DNA of 50,261 nt from Methanomicrobiales archaeon (GCA_026394715.1 JAPKXR010000177.1:1-50261), one strand, 5' to 3'. Counted from the first letter of the stretch, positions 24,752 through 34,365 are shown. A program made the numbers and translations. Notes: generated from the sequence alone by a model not told the origin.

Positions 24752-24865
24752 AACTCTACCGCACAGAAAAGCCCTGGAACTTTCCTGAACAGAAATTAGA
24801 ATTGACAGGTAACAGCTGACCTGGGCGAAAGAATACAATACCACCTGAGGTGTATTGGTACCATA

Positions 24866-25351
24866 ATGAAATTTGATTGCACCCGGTGCGGAAAATGCTG
24901 CATGGTATCGGGAAAGCACATCCGTATTGAACGGAAGCTGGGGGAGAGGGACTACTATTGCCGGGATTTAATCTCAGACAACCTGGTCATGACCCACGTT
25001 GAGTCCCCATACCTGCCGGGATTTCGGGAAAAAGGTGGATACCAGGAGGATGATGACCGATGCCACTTCCTGGTCAGGACCAGGGAAGGGTATGCCTGTG
25101 TGGTATATAACACCCGCCCGTTATCATGCAGGGAGTTCAAATGCTGCCGTATGCGGGTATATCAAGGCGAAAAAAACCTTATCGGGACAATAAAGGGGAG
25201 GCGCAGCCTCTCAACCACGGACCCTGACCTCGAAAAGTTATGGAATGACCGTATCAGGTTACTCGGGATTGAAGAGGACGGACAGTGGGACATGAAAGTG
25301 AAAAAAATCCTCGAAGATTCAGGTTATATCGTAGAATTATACATTTCGTGA
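24866..25351 (+). CDS. YkgJ-family cysteine-cluster protein
   Basis: A 161-residue protein with the YkgJ/UPF0153 pattern: CTRCGKCC at residues 5-12, a central CHFL (about 67), then YACVVYNTRPLSCREFKCC (about 76-94). The eight or so cysteines are thought to bind zinc or an Fe-S cluster. The family role is unknown; members occur widely in methanogens. It has its own leader region after truA and is separated from porB by 73 nt. Confidence 0.83.
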   Translation: MKFDCTRCGKCCMVSGKHIRIERKLGERDYYCRDLISDNLVMTHVESPYLPGFREKGGYQEDDDRCHFLVRTREGYACVVYNTRPLSCREFKCCRMRVYQGEKNLIGTIKGRRSLSTTDPDLEKLWNDRIRLLGIEEDGQWDMKVKKILEDSGYIVELYIS

Positions 25352-25424
25352 CGTACGAAACCACCAAATTTACAATACTAACAGGTTAATACCGGATAAT
25401 CAACAACCATTATACTGAATAGAA

Positions 25425-26306
25425 ATGACGGAAATCCCAAAAGAGGAGTATCTTTTCAAGTGTACCTCGGCCTGCGCCGGGTGCAGCTCTTCACTGGTGC
25501 TCCGGTATGTCCTCAAGGCAGCAGGCCCCGATACGGTCCTTGTCATGCCGGCATGCTGTACCAGTGTAATCCAGGGAATTTATCCCAATACCGCGATGAA
25601 CGTCCCGGTCTATAATGTGGCTTTTGCTGCAGCTGCGGCATGTGCCTCCGGAATGAGTGCCGCGTTCCGTGCCGGGAAGAAAGCCACCAATGTCATTGTC
25701 TATGCAGGTGACGGTGGTACGGTTGACATCGGTATCCAGGCGTTATCAGGGGCCTTCGAACGCAGGACAGACTTTCTCTATATCTGCTACGATAACGAGG
25801 CATACGGAAATACCGGGATGCAGAGGTCAGGGGCAACACCCACCGGTGCACGGACCACCACCACACCCGGTGGAAAACCGGACACGAAAAAGGATATCGA
25901 TCGGATCGTGGAAGCCCATGACCCCCCGTACATGGCAACCGCCTGCAGCGCATACCCGCATGACCTCTTTAAAAAGGTAACAAAAGCCCTCTCAATACGG
26001 GGACCCAAGTTTATCCATGTCCTTGCACCCTGCCCTCCCGGGTGGCGCTACCCGACCGAGCAGACAGTCGAAATGGGAAAGCTCGCCGTAAAGACAGGTA
26101 TGTGGGTACTCTTCGAACGTGAGTATGGCAAGGTCACCATCAACGGGCCATCTAAAGCTGCGATGATAAAACCACTGCCGATTGAGGAGTACCTCGGACC
26201 ACAGGGACGGTTCAAGGGTATCAGCAGGGAAGCCGTCGATGCCCTTGTCTCACTCGCTCGAAGGAATGCAAAACGACTGTCGCTTCAGGAGGAAGGCGTA
26301 TGCTGA
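25425..26306 (+). CDS. porB: Pyruvate:ferredoxin oxidoreductase subunit beta
   Basis: This 293-residue subunit binds thiamine diphosphate and, with PorA, PorC and PorD, interconverts pyruvate with acetyl-CoA, CO2 and reduced ferredoxin. The proximal Fe-S cysteines are C13, C17 and C20 (CTSACAGC), and a later Cys in VMPACCTSV may complete the site. The ThDP motif is YAGDGGTVDIGIQ (about 90-102) ending at YDNEAYGNTG. In methanogens this enzyme mainly works toward pyruvate synthesis. It is the first gene of the operon porB-porA-porC-porD; its end overlaps porA by 7 nt. Confidence 0.94.
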   Translation: MTEIPKEEYLFKCTSACAGCSSSLVLRYVLKAAGPDTVLVMPACCTSVIQGIYPNTAMNVPVYNVAFAAAAACASGMSAAFRAGKKATNVIVYAGDGGTVDIGIQALSGAFERRTDFLYICYDNEAYGNTGMQRSGATPTGARTTTTPGGKPDTKKDIDRIVEAHDPPYMATACSAYPHDLFKKVTKALSIRGPKFIHVLAPCPPGWRYPTEQTVEMGKLAVKTGMWVLFEREYGKVTINGPSKAAMIKPLPIEEYLGPQGRFKGISREAVDALVSLARRNAKRLSLQEEGVC

Positions 26307-27412
26307 CAATTGCAACCGGAAACAAGGCCGTGGCAGCTGCAGTGAAGCAGGTCTCACCGGAAGTGATTGCGGCCTATCCAATCACCCCCCAGACAGAAAT
26401 TGTTGAGCAGATAGCCGAATATGTTACAAATGGTGAGCTGAAAAGCCAGTATATACCAGTCGAGAGCGAGCATTCCGCGATGGCCGCCTGCATCGGGGCA
26501 AGTATTACCGGTGCGAGGACGTTTACGGCCACCAGTTCACACGGTCTCCTCTACATGCACGAGATGGTGAACTGGGCGGCGGGCGGGCGCCTCCCGATTG
26601 TCATGGCAAATGTGAACCGGGCACTGGGTCCCGGCTGGAATATCTGGGCCGAACATACCGATTCCATGCAGGAACGCGACACGGGATGGCTCCAGGTATA
26701 CGTCAGCACGGTGCAGGAGGCCTACGATACGACCCTGATGGCATTCCGGATTGCGGAACATCATGAGGTCCTCCTCCCGGTGATGGTCAACCTTGACGGG
26801 TTTTCACTCTCCCATATCAACCAATCGCTTGAAACAGTGGAACTAGGGGATTTTATACCGCCTTTACGTCTCCCCCATGCAATTGATGTAAAAAACCCAA
26901 GGGGATATGGCCCATTGACCGGACCAGAAGAATATTTTAAATTCCGTTGGGATATCGAACGTTCGATGCGTGACTCGGTGAAGGTCATCGAGTCCACCGA
27001 AAAGGATTTTTCCCAGCGGTTCGGGCGTTCATACGGGTTTACTGATGATTACCAGTGTGAGGACGCCGATGTGGTCATCGTATCAATGGGAACAATCGGA
27101 AAAGAAGCCGAAGTAGCAATCGATCTGCTCAGGAAGGAAGGGATCAGGGCAGGTTCGATGCGTATCCGCTGGTTCCGGCCGTTCCCGAAACTGGACCTCT
27201 CAGGCCGGGACGTTGTCGTGATAGACCGGGACTACTCCTTCGGGTACGGAGGAATTCTAGCCGAAGCAGTCAGGTCAACGTGCAGGGCTGAACCATACAG
27301 CGTCATCGCCGGGCTCGGTGGACAGGAAGTGACCTATGACGATATTGCAGGGTTCATCCAGGGCAGACGGCCTGGTGAAGAGTACTGGTTTGGGGTGACA
27401 CCTGATGTATGA
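26300..27412 (+). CDS. porA: Pyruvate:ferredoxin oxidoreductase subunit alpha
   Basis: The 370-residue alpha subunit carries the pyrimidine-binding part of the ThDP site. Family marks are AAYPITPQTEIVEQIAEYV (residues 24-42), VESEHSAMAACIGAS (about 53-67), ATSSHGLLYMHEM, GPGWNIWAEHTDSM, and the C-terminal MRIRWFRPFP and DRDYSFGYGGIL motifs. Pyruvate-type rather than 2-oxoglutarate-type architecture is shown by separate alpha and gamma subunits. The ends overlap porB by 7 nt and porC by 8 nt. Confidence 0.95.
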   Translation: MLTIATGNKAVAAAVKQVSPEVIAAYPITPQTEIVEQIAEYVTNGELKSQYIPVESEHSAMAACIGASITGARTFTATSSHGLLYMHEMVNWAAGGRLPIVMANVNRALGPGWNIWAEHTDSMQERDTGWLQVYVSTVQEAYDTTLMAFRIAEHHEVLLPVMVNLDGFSLSHINQSLETVELGDFIPPLRLPHAIDVKNPRGYGPLTGPEEYFKFRWDIERSMRDSVKVIESTEKDFSQRFGRSYGFTDDYQCEDADVVIVSMGTIGKEAEVAIDLLRKEGIRAGSMRIRWFRPFPKLDLSGRDVVVIDRDYSFGYGGILAEAVRSTCRAEPYSVIAGLGGQEVTYDDIAGFIQGRRPGEEYWFGVTPDV

Positions 27413-27932
27413 AATACGGATCCATTCACGGGGCGGACAGGGTGGTGTGACCGCTGCAAAGCTGCTCGCTCTCGCCGCGTTCAGGGACCACAAGTACGCA
27501 ACAGCCTTCCCGTTTTACGGGGCGGAACGGAGGGGGGCACCCGTGGTCTCATTTGTAAGAATTGACGAGAACCCGATCCGGGTGTACAGCCAGATTAAAA
27601 AACCGGGCCTCATTGTTGTCCTCGATAACAGCATCATGGAGGTTGTCGATGTCCTGCACGGCCTCAGGCCAGGCGGGAAAGTGCTCCTGAACGGCACCCT
27701 GCCCCATGATATGAAAGGCTTCCAGACGCTTTCCGTAGACCTGACGACGATTGCACTCCGTTTAAACCTGGTGGTGGCAGGGAGCCCGATCCTGAACACC
27801 CCGGTAATCGGTGCACTTGCAAAAATGGGGATTGTATCTATGGATTCCGCAAAACTTGCGATCTCTGAAATGTTTTCAGATGACAGAAATGTACAGGCTG
27901 CAGAAGCCGCGTACATGGAGCTGGTCCTATGA
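27405..27932 (+). CDS. porC: Pyruvate:ferredoxin oxidoreductase subunit gamma
   Basis: A 175-residue gamma subunit, the domain that helps bind coenzyme A. The start MYEIRIHSRGGQGGVTAAKLLALAA (in part) holds the GRGGQG-type motif, and FPFYGAERRGAPVVSFVRI (about 31-49) follows, both defining the family. The gene overlaps porA by 8 nt and porD by 4 nt. Length is normal. Confidence 0.95.
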   Translation: MYEIRIHSRGGQGGVTAAKLLALAAFRDHKYATAFPFYGAERRGAPVVSFVRIDENPIRVYSQIKKPGLIVVLDNSIMEVVDVLHGLRPGGKVLLNGTLPHDMKGFQTLSVDLTTIALRLNLVVAGSPILNTPVIGALAKMGIVSMDSAKLAISEMFSDDRNVQAAEAAYMELVL

Positions 27933-28174
27933 GGCAACGACTTGCGATGAGTAAACCTGGGATTGGTGCCTGCGGAAAGACAGGGTCATGGCGCGTGTTC
28001 CGGCCTGTCGTGGACCAGGAAAAATGCAACCAGTGCGGACTCTGCGAGATGTACTGTCCTGACCAGGCAATTAACGAAGAGTTGGAAATTGACCTCGGGT
28101 TCTGCAAGGGGTGCGGGATTTGCGCCAATGAGTGCCCGAAAAAGGCCATTGCCATGGTCCGTGAAGAAAAGTAA
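27929..28174 (+). CDS. porD: Pyruvate:ferredoxin oxidoreductase subunit delta (2x[4Fe-4S])
   Basis: An 81-residue ferredoxin-like subunit with two cluster motifs, CNQCGLCEMYCP (about residues 33-44) and CKGCGICANECP (about 60-71). It passes electrons from the ThDP site to free ferredoxin. It is last in the operon, here following C; many archaeal operons place D between C and A. No obvious terminator follows, only T-rich sequence near 28218-28235. Confidence 0.94.
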   Translation: MRQRLAMSKPGIGACGKTGSWRVFRPVVDQEKCNQCGLCEMYCPDQAINEELEIDLGFCKGCGICANECPKKAIAMVREEK

Positions 28175-28351
28175 TTACCACCAGATGTACCCCTGGGTTC
28201 CGGGTACTTACCCCATTATTTATGCTCTTTTTTCATCTGTTAACCCATCTGGTTGTTATCGAAAACAGATTTACGGTATTTCCAAAAAAATAAGCCATGG
28301 CTTGTAGCCAGGTAACAGTCAGGATTAAAAAAACGTTTGGGGGAGGGGGAA

Positions 28352-30010
28352 TTAATAGTCGCCCATTCCGCCCATGTCGCCCATTCCACCCATTCCGCCC
28401 ATTCCACCGGGAGGCATGCCTCCGGGTGGGGCAGCGGACTTGGATGAAGCAATTACATCATCGATCCTCAGGATCATGATGGCCGCTTCTGCGGCGCTGG
28501 CAATTGCCTGGGTCTTTACGCGCAGGGGCTCGACGACGCCGGCCTTCTGCATGTCGACGGTCTTGCCTTCAAATACATCGAGACCGAAAGTCTTCTTGCC
28601 CTTCTCGTGGGCTGCACGGATCTCGACAAGCATATCGATCGGGTCGAGTCCTGCATTCTCTGCAAGGGTCCTCGGGATGATCTCGAGTGCATTTGCAAAT
28701 GCCTCGATGGCGAGCTGTGCACGCCCACCAACACTTGCTGCATACTCACGGAGACGGAGCGAGAGTTCTGTCTCGGGTGCTCCGCCACCGGCAACGCACT
28801 TTCCATCCTCAACGACAACGCTGACGACGCGGAGTGCATCTTCCATGGCACGGTCAAGTTCGTCGACGACATGCTCAGTGCCACCGCGGATAATGATCGA
28901 TACTGCCTTTGGATTCTTACACTGCTCGACAAAGATCATCTCTTCGCCTGATACCTTCTTCTCCTCGACAATGCCGGCATGTCCGAGCTCTTCCTTGGAG
29001 ATTGCATCGATACTTGAGACAAGGTTTGCACCCGTCGCACGTCCGAGTTTCTCCATGTCGCTCTTCTTGACACGGCGTACTGCGAAGATACCTGCCTTTG
29101 AGAGGTAGTGCTGTGCAATGTCGTCAATACCCTTCTGGCAGAAGAGGACGTTTGCGCCGCTCGCTGCAATCTTATCGACGATGTTCCGGATCATCCGTTC
29201 CTCTTCGTCAAGGAATGCCTGGAGCTGATCTGGGCTTGTAATATTGATCTCTGCATCGACTTCGGTCTTCTTGAACTCGACTGCTGCGTTGAGGAGGAGG
29301 ATCTTCGCCTTGGTTACCTTCTTCGGCATTGCGGGGTGGACTCTCTCCTTGTCTATCAGGACGCCTTCAACAATCTCGGAATCATCGATTGACCCGCCGA
29401 CTTTCTTCTCTACCTTGATATAATCGGTGTCAACGGTGCCGTCATCGTCTGCAACCATGGTGACTGCCTTTACGACGAGGTCACAGAGCTTGTCTTTCGA
29501 TGCTTCTGCGCCCTTTCCGGTCATTGCGGTCTCAGCGATCTTCTTGAGCATTGCAAGGTCACCGGGCTTGATGGTGATGGCAATCTCTTTTAAGATCTCC
29601 TGTGCCTTTTCAGCGGCCATACGGTACCCTGCTGCAATCACGGTTGGATGAACGTCCTGTTCAAGGAGATCTTCCGCACGTTTCAGGAGTTCTCCTGCGA
29701 TAACGACGGCTGTGGTTGTCCCATCGCCTACTTCGTCATCCTGGGTCTTCGCGACCTCGACCATCATCTTTGCCGCTGGGTGCTCGATGTCCATCTCTTT
29801 GAGAATGGTCACACCGTCATTGGTGATGACGACATCCCCGATGGTGTCGACGAGCATCTTGTCCATTCCTTTTGGACCGAGAGTGGTGCGTACTGCACTT
29901 GCTACTGCCTTGGCAGCAGTAATGTTCATGCCCTGGGCATCGCGGCCGCGGGTACGTGAACTACCCTCTTTTAGAATTAGAATCGGTTGTCCTCCAAGCT
30001 GTTGTGACAT
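28352..30010 (-). CDS. thsA: Thermosome subunit (group II chaperonin)
   Basis: Taking the ATG at 30010, which has GGTGA six bases upstream, gives 552 residues; a GTG at 30022 is possible. The protein is an ATP-driven folding chamber subunit. Marks are the N-terminal [31 protein letters not shown] (in two parts), the catalytic [15 protein letters not shown], and the [17 protein letters not shown] region. The Gly/Met-rich tail ([20 protein letters not shown] in part) faces the chamber. The gene has a TATA box of its own, placed just after the HTH gene, and T-rich sequence downstream. Confidence 0.97.
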   Translation of the reverse strand: MSQQLGGQPILILKEGSSRTRGRDAQGMNITAAKAVASAVRTTLGPKGMDKMLVDTIGDVVITNDGVTILKEMDIEHPAAKMMVEVAKTQDDEVGDGTTTAVVIAGELLKRAEDLLEQDVHPTVIAAGYRMAAEKAQEILKEIAITIKPGDLAMLKKIAETAMTGKGAEASKDKLCDLVVKAVTMVADDDGTVDTDYIKVEKKVGGSIDDSEIVEGVLIDKERVHPAMPKKVTKAKILLLNAAVEFKKTEVDAEINITSPDQLQAFLDEEERMIRNIVDKIAASGANVLFCQKGIDDIAQHYLSKAGIFAVRRVKKSDMEKLGRATGANLVSSIDAISKEELGHAGIVEEKKVSGEEMIFVEQCKNPKAVSIIIRGGTEHVVDELDRAMEDALRVVSVVVEDGKCVAGGGAPETELSLRLREYAASVGGRAQLAIEAFANALEIIPRTLAENAGLDPIDMLVEIRAAHEKGKKTFGLDVFEGKTVDMQKAGVVEPLRVKTQAIASAAEAAIMILRIDDVIASSKSAAPPGGMPPGGMGGMGGMGDMGGMGDY

Positions 30011-30050
30011 AGTTTTCACCACTTTGAGCGGTAAAAGTTGGTTTGTGGTT

Positions 30051-30060
30051 CTATATAAAT
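30051..30060 (-). promoter_or_regulatory. TATA box of the thermosome gene
   Basis: The minus strand reads ATTTATATAG, about 45 nt before the ATG at 30010. With the usual spacing the leader would be about 20 nt and would include the GGTGA ribosome-binding site. It lies in the short gap between the thermosome gene and the end of the HTH gene, so the thermosome need not be cotranscribed with it. Confidence 0.55.
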
Positions 30061-30064
30061 ATTG

Positions 30065-30979
30065 TCACTTGTCGATCATTTCGATCAGTTCTTCTCCGTC
30101 TACAATATGCTGGAGGCGTTCTTCACCAATCACCAGGGTTTTCCCAATTTTTTTCTGTTTGTAGTAATCGGTGAGGACACACATGGCCCGGGTTCCCGTC
30201 ACCTGTGAGATGTTCCCGATCAGTGCAGCGCGCTTTACGACACGATCAGCCGTGCCATACCCGGTCAGGATCGTGTGGCCATGGAACATAATGAGTGCCT
30301 GAAACGGTGCCCGGTGCAGGGTATGCAACGTCATCCCAATCTGCTGAAGGAAACTCATCGGCACTTCATCACCAGGGTATTCCACCCGTTCTTTGGACTC
30401 CCCATGTGGCTGCAGCAGGTCAATGGACTGCACAAGCCCGCTGTCGAACAGTTCTTCGATTTTCTGGGCAACTTCGAGGGTAGTCCCCATCCCGCTTTCA
30501 TACTTGCTGATCGTCCGCCGGGATACCCCAAGGAGATGGCCAAGGTCCCCGAGCGACATGCTCCGCTGTTCCCTCTGCTCGCGGAGTGCATCACCGTTAA
30601 TCGCTACATACAGGCCGCCGGGTGATGCATATATCAGGGGGGGGATCCCCTCGACCACGTAATCGTAAAGCGTCGAAACGCTGATCGCGTAGATCCCGTA
30701 ACGGAGATATACGGCACCCCGCTCAAGTTCGGCATCCCTTGCACGCTCCCCGATAATTATCGCTGACCCCTTGAGGTGGCGTGCAACAAGCTCAAGGTCG
30801 GAGGCAGTCTCCTCGCTGACACTGTCAATATGGGACACAACTTTTATCGCGAGCGTCATCTTCCCATTGCTCGCGATGAGATCAAAACTCCTCGGCCGCA
30901 TGCTGAACCGTTCGGAGACAAGATATCCTCCCGAGATCATCACGCTGATGACCATCTGGAGGAGCCGGTCCTGTGTCAT
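30065..30979 (-). CDS. Archaeal HTH-type (Xre-like) transcriptional regulator
   Basis: This 304-residue protein is a conserved archaeal DNA-binding protein of the putative HTH-type regulatory family. Residues 1-120 form an N-terminal domain resembling a restriction-endonuclease-like fold ([22 protein letters not shown] in part). An Xre-type helix-turn-helix ([23 protein letters not shown], about residues 140-162) follows. The C-terminal 120 residues ([24 protein letters not shown]) are a sensor-like domain of unknown ligand. It sits just upstream of the thermosome on the same strand and divergent from tiaS; its targets are not known. Confidence 0.85.
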   Translation of the reverse strand: MTQDRLLQMVISVMISGGYLVSERFSMRPRSFDLIASNGKMTLAIKVVSHIDSVSEETASDLELVARHLKGSAIIIGERARDAELERGAVYLRYGIYAISVSTLYDYVVEGIPPLIYASPGGLYVAINGDALREQREQRSMSLGDLGHLLGVSRRTISKYESGMGTTLEVAQKIEELFDSGLVQSIDLLQPHGESKERVEYPGDEVPMSFLQQIGMTLHTLHRAPFQALIMFHGHTILTGYGTADRVVKRAALIGNISQVTGTRAMCVLTDYYKQKKIGKTLVIGEERLQHIVDGEELIEMIDK

Positions 30980-31032
30980 TTACCGTTAGGGATGGTTTTA
31001 GAACGTGATACAATAAATAATAGATTATTTGC

Positions 31033-32247
31033 ATGCTTCTCGGCATTGACGATACTGATTCACCTTCCGGCATGTGTACCACCTATCTTGGGGCATTGCT
31101 GGCCAGGAAACTGAATAAAATGCATTTGCCGGTACTGGAAGCTAGGCTTCTCCGCCTGAACCCGAACGTGATCTATAAAACCAGGGGAAATGCTGCAATT
31201 TGCCTGGAAGTAAATGGGGATATTGACCGCGTGTTTGAGACGGCCTGCGAAATGGTTACCGGACTTGCCCATTTTTCGCACGAAAACACAAATCCCGGGG
31301 TAGTTGCCATGGAAAACCGTCCCAGGCCGGATTTTTACTGGAAAGCTGTCAGGGACTTCTGTACTACGGAAGAAGCTATTGTCGTCCTTGAAACTGCCGG
31401 AGCCCATTATAAAGGTTTTAAAAATGGCAGGGGGCTTATCGGTGCTACGGCAGCAGTCTGCAGCCAGGTCCCAGACATGACATTCGAGTACCTGACATAC
31501 CGGAATAGCAATGTATTCGGTACACCGAGATTTGTCGATCGAAAAAGCCTGTTTGAGGCCGAGGCGTCGACCTACCCCCATACATGGGACACGGTTGATT
31601 ACGAAAATAATTGCGTAGTCTGTGTCCCGCATACTCCTGACCCGGTCCTCTTCGGAATCCGTGGAGAGAGCCCTTCGTATGTTACATTGGCAAGAATGCA
31701 GGTGGATTCTGAGCCAACCGGAGCTGAACAGATCTTTGCCACAAACCAGGGCACCGATGCGCACCTCGTTGATGGTAAGATCGGCGCCCTCGCGGAGGGC
31801 TTTTCCTACCGTATTACCGGTATGGTATGCACCCATGCACAGACAGGGATAGGGGGGCATGTGTCGATAGGGCTCGGGGACGGAGATACGGTTACCCGTT
31901 GCATGGCATATGAACCAACAAAAGGGTTCCGGAACGTCCTTCGTGCGTTATGGCCGGGTGACCGGGTGCTTGTCACCGGGAGCTACAAAGGAGGGAGTAT
32001 AAACCTGGAAAAAGTCTGCGTTATTACACTTTCGCAAGCCGGGACAACGCGGCCTCCCGTATGTCCTTCCTGTGGCGCCCGAATGACTAGTGCAGGTACT
32101 CTGAAAGGATACAAATGCAGGAAATGCGGGGCCCATGAAACAGAACCACAGGTTACGTTCCACGACCGGACGATTACACCCGGGTGGTACGAAGTCCCGC
32201 CGGTCGCACGCAGGCACCTGGCAAAACCCCTCTGCCGGGGCCCGTAA
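31033..32247 (+). CDS. tiaS: tRNA(Ile2) 2-agmatinylcytidine synthetase TiaS
   Basis: The 404-residue enzyme attaches agmatine to C34 of the CAU-anticodon tRNA-Ile so that it reads AUA, an archaea-only step. The family start MLLGIDDTDSPSGMCTTYL (residues 1-19) is the phosphate/ATP-binding region. RLNPNVIYKTRGNAAIC (about 37-53), a TRK-like kinase domain, an OB fold (about 270-330), and a C-terminal zinc ribbon (CPSC...CRKCG, about 337-363) follow. All domains are present and length is normal. It is divergent from the HTH gene and followed by dys and pyrF on the same strand. Confidence 0.96.
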   Translation: MLLGIDDTDSPSGMCTTYLGALLARKLNKMHLPVLEARLLRLNPNVIYKTRGNAAICLEVNGDIDRVFETACEMVTGLAHFSHENTNPGVVAMENRPRPDFYWKAVRDFCTTEEAIVVLETAGAHYKGFKNGRGLIGATAAVCSQVPDMTFEYLTYRNSNVFGTPRFVDRKSLFEAEASTYPHTWDTVDYENNCVVCVPHTPDPVLFGIRGESPSYVTLARMQVDSEPTGAEQIFATNQGTDAHLVDGKIGALAEGFSYRITGMVCTHAQTGIGGHVSIGLGDGDTVTRCMAYEPTKGFRNVLRALWPGDRVLVTGSYKGGSINLEKVCVITLSQAGTTRPPVCPSCGARMTSAGTLKGYKCRKCGAHETEPQVTFHDRTITPGWYEVPPVARRHLAKPLCRGP

Positions 32248-32317
32248 CCCCGGGGACATGACCATCCGCCGGGAAGGTGTTATCCTTGAACGCGATCAAT
32301 AAATTCATCAATATCTG

Positions 32318-33262
32318 GTGAGCCCATTGAGTCACGAATGCCGTGTACCGGTCAGGCAGGTACGCCTGAAAGCAGGAATGACCGTAGGAGAACTCGCTGA
32401 ACAGATGGGGCAGGCAGGGGCTTATAATGGCGGTGCACTGTTCCGTGCCATCTGTATCTACGAGAAGATGCTCCGTGACCCCGATGTAACAAAATTTTTC
32501 GGTCTTGCCGGGGCCATGGTGCCTGCAGGTATGGGCGGGATTGTCAGGGACCTAATGGATGCGGGACATATCGACGTCCTCGTCTCAACCGGCGCTAACC
32601 TCACCCATGACATTATCGAGGCGATCGGATGCCGCCATTATCACGGCGATGCGGGAAGTTCGGATGTTGAACTGAGACACGAGGAGATAAACCGGATCTA
32701 CGATGTTTACCTGCCGAATGACGCGTTTATCAAATTTGAAGAGTTCATGCAGGGGACCTATTCGGAGATCCCTGACGGAACAACGGTCTCAATAAACGAG
32801 CTGCTCACCCATATCGGGTCGCGTCTCAACTCAGGGATCCTTGCGACTGCAGCAGAACGGCAGGTCCCGGTGTTCTGCCCGGCAATCCAGGACTCTATGA
32901 TTGGGCTCCAGTACTGGTTATTTTCCCAGGCAGGGCATGTTACCGTGGACGCTTTTAAGGATATGCCGATGTTACTCGACCGCTGTTTCATGGCAAAAAA
33001 AGCTGGGGCGATGCTGGTCGGGGGAGGCGTGCCGAAAAATTATATCCTGCAGAGCATGCTGATGACCGAGAACGGTTTCTCCTACGCAGTCCAGCTGACC
33101 GGGGACCGGCCGGACCTTGGCGGCCTTTCTGGGGCCACGCTTGATGAGGCCCGTTCCTGGGGCAAGATCACCGAGGAGGCGTCTGCGGTAACGGTATATG
33201 GTGATGCAACAGTCCTCCTCCCCTTCATGGTCGCCGCGGTGCTTGAGAGGCTGGAACCATGA
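32318..33262 (+). CDS. dys: Deoxyhypusine synthase
   Basis: The 314-residue NAD-dependent enzyme transfers the aminobutyl group of spermidine to a lysine of aIF5A, the first step of hypusine formation. Family signs are FFGLAGAMVPAGMGGIV (about residues 60-77), LVSTGANLTHDIIEA (about 86-100), and the late GGGVPKNYILQ and SWGKI, where the Lys is the catalytic residue. The chosen GTG at 32318 is followed by MSPLSHECRVPV; a start at the internal Met of KAGMTVGELAEQ would be too short. The stop overlaps pyrF by 4 nt. aIF5A is outside the window. Confidence 0.95.
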   Translation: MSPLSHECRVPVRQVRLKAGMTVGELAEQMGQAGAYNGGALFRAICIYEKMLRDPDVTKFFGLAGAMVPAGMGGIVRDLMDAGHIDVLVSTGANLTHDIIEAIGCRHYHGDAGSSDVELRHEEINRIYDVYLPNDAFIKFEEFMQGTYSEIPDGTTVSINELLTHIGSRLNSGILATAAERQVPVFCPAIQDSMIGLQYWLFSQAGHVTVDAFKDMPMLLDRCFMAKKAGAMLVGGGVPKNYILQSMLMTENGFSYAVQLTGDRPDLGGLSGATLDEARSWGKITEEASAVTVYGDATVLLPFMVAAVLERLEP

Positions 33263-33894
33263 CAGCATTGATACTCGCACTCGATGTGACGGATAAAACC
33301 AAGGCTATTGCAATTGCTACCCGATGCGCACCGCATATTGATGCAGTAAAGGTCGGGTACCCCCTTGTCCTTTCAGCAGGGCTTTTGGTTGCCGAAGAAC
33401 TTGCCGATCTCGACCTTCCCCTTATCGCAGATTTTAAAGTAGCGGACATCCCGAATACGAGCAGGCTCATCGCAGAAGAGGTATTCACGTCAGGTTATGA
33501 TACATTAATCTGCCAGGGATTTACCGGTCGTGACTCGGTCACCGCATGCGTTGAGGTGGCAAGGGAGTACGGTGGCGACTGCTTCGTGGTCACCGAGATG
33601 AGCCATCCCGGGGCCACGGAATTCTTTCATGGTGGCATCGCAGAGAGGATTGCCGTGCTCGCGAAAGAGTGTGACGCAGATGGCATTATTGCACCGGCAA
33701 CAAGACCTGATCGCGTTGCTTCCTTAAAACTGCTTATCGGGGACCTGAAAATTTATTCCCCAGGAGTAGGTGCGCAGGGAGGGGATATTTCAGCAATCGC
33801 GAGTATTGTGGATGGGATTATTATCGGACGTGCGATCTATGACGCGGAGGATCCGGGAGAGGTCGCATTGCAGTTTGCAGGTATCCGCCAATGA
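33259..33894 (+). CDS. pyrF: Orotidine 5'-phosphate decarboxylase
   Basis: The 211-residue TIM-barrel enzyme makes UMP from OMP, the last step of pyrimidine synthesis. Diagnostic are LILALDVTDKTKA (4-16), the catalytic DFKVADIPNT (about 53-62, with the Asp-Lys-Asp network), VVTEMSHPGA, and the phosphate-binding YSPGVGAQGGD and GRAIYDAEDP at the end. It is translationally coupled to dys (ATGA). Length is usual for archaea. Confidence 0.96.
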   Translation: MTALILALDVTDKTKAIAIATRCAPHIDAVKVGYPLVLSAGLLVAEELADLDLPLIADFKVADIPNTSRLIAEEVFTSGYDTLICQGFTGRDSVTACVEVAREYGGDCFVVTEMSHPGATEFFHGGIAERIAVLAKECDADGIIAPATRPDRVASLKLLIGDLKIYSPGVGAQGGDISAIASIVDGIIIGRAIYDAEDPGEVALQFAGIRQ

Positions 33895-33968
33895 TGAGAA
33901 AGGAAGACTGATAAAAAAGATGAACCCTATGAGTCAACTGAGGCGGAAACTCTCAATTGGAACGGTCT

Positions 33969-33979
33969 AAAAGTTTAAG
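33969..33979 (+). promoter_or_regulatory. TATA-like box before the glycyl-radical domain gene
   Basis: AAAAGTTTAAG lies 24-34 nt before the ATG at 34003, which would put transcription start at the ATG (leaderless). It shows the small gene can be expressed separately from pyrF. Assigned by spacing only. Confidence 0.35.
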
Positions 33980-34002
33980 AGGATGGCATTCTATCTGATA
34001 GT

Positions 34003-34365
34003 ATGGAATGGACCGCAGAACAGAGAGAGACCGCAGAGAAATACCAGCACCTTGGAGATATTCCAGAAGCCGAACGGCAGTACAAGTGTCATACCTGCCA
34101 CCTTATTGTCGATGAGACCCCGTGCCCTAAATGTGGAGAGGGACACCTCGAAATCATGTGCCCTCTTGACCACTGCCACTGCTCCCACGAGATCCTTTCG
34201 GGGATCGATTACTGCCCACTCTGTCACGCCGCCGTCTGTCCCGAATGCGGGTCGCATGATGTCGTCCAGATTAGCCGGGTCACCGGGTATCTTCAGGACG
34301 TATCCGGGTGGAATGCGGGTAAACAGCAGGAATTAAAGGACCGGGTCCGTTATACCGTAGCGTAA
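34003..34365 (+). CDS. Stand-alone NrdD-type zinc and glycyl-radical domain
   Basis: This 120-residue protein looks like the C-terminal end of class III (anaerobic) ribonucleotide reductase NrdD without the 500-residue catalytic barrel. C71, C74, C79 and C82 (CPLC...CPEC) match the NrdD zinc site. The following [20 protein letters not shown] matches the glycyl-radical loop, with G95 as the likely radical glycine (NrdD: RVCGYLG...NAGKQEE). An extra N-terminal zinc-ribbon-like part has C29, C32, C41, C44 and C53, C58, C60. It is complete, with its own start and stop, and no nrdD or nrdG lies in the window. It could be a radical-domain spare part as GrcA/YfiD is for pyruvate formate-lyase, a subunit of a split reductase, or just a zinc protein derived from NrdD. 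Confidence 0.75.
   Translation: MEWTAEQRETAEKYQHLGDIPEAERQYKCHTCHLIVDETPCPKCGEGHLEIMCPLDHCHCSHEILSGIDYCPLCHAAVCPECGSHDVVQISRVTGYLQDVSGWNAGKQQELKDRVRYTVA

Noticed and set aside
28374-29108. Long plus-strand frame across the thermosome gene
   Set aside because: It is an antisense shadow of the thermosome coding sequence; its Pro/Ser-rich product mirrors the GGM tail and codon bias.
31060-31860. 266-codon minus-strand frame inside tiaS
   Set aside because: Antisense shadow of TiaS; no recognisable motif.
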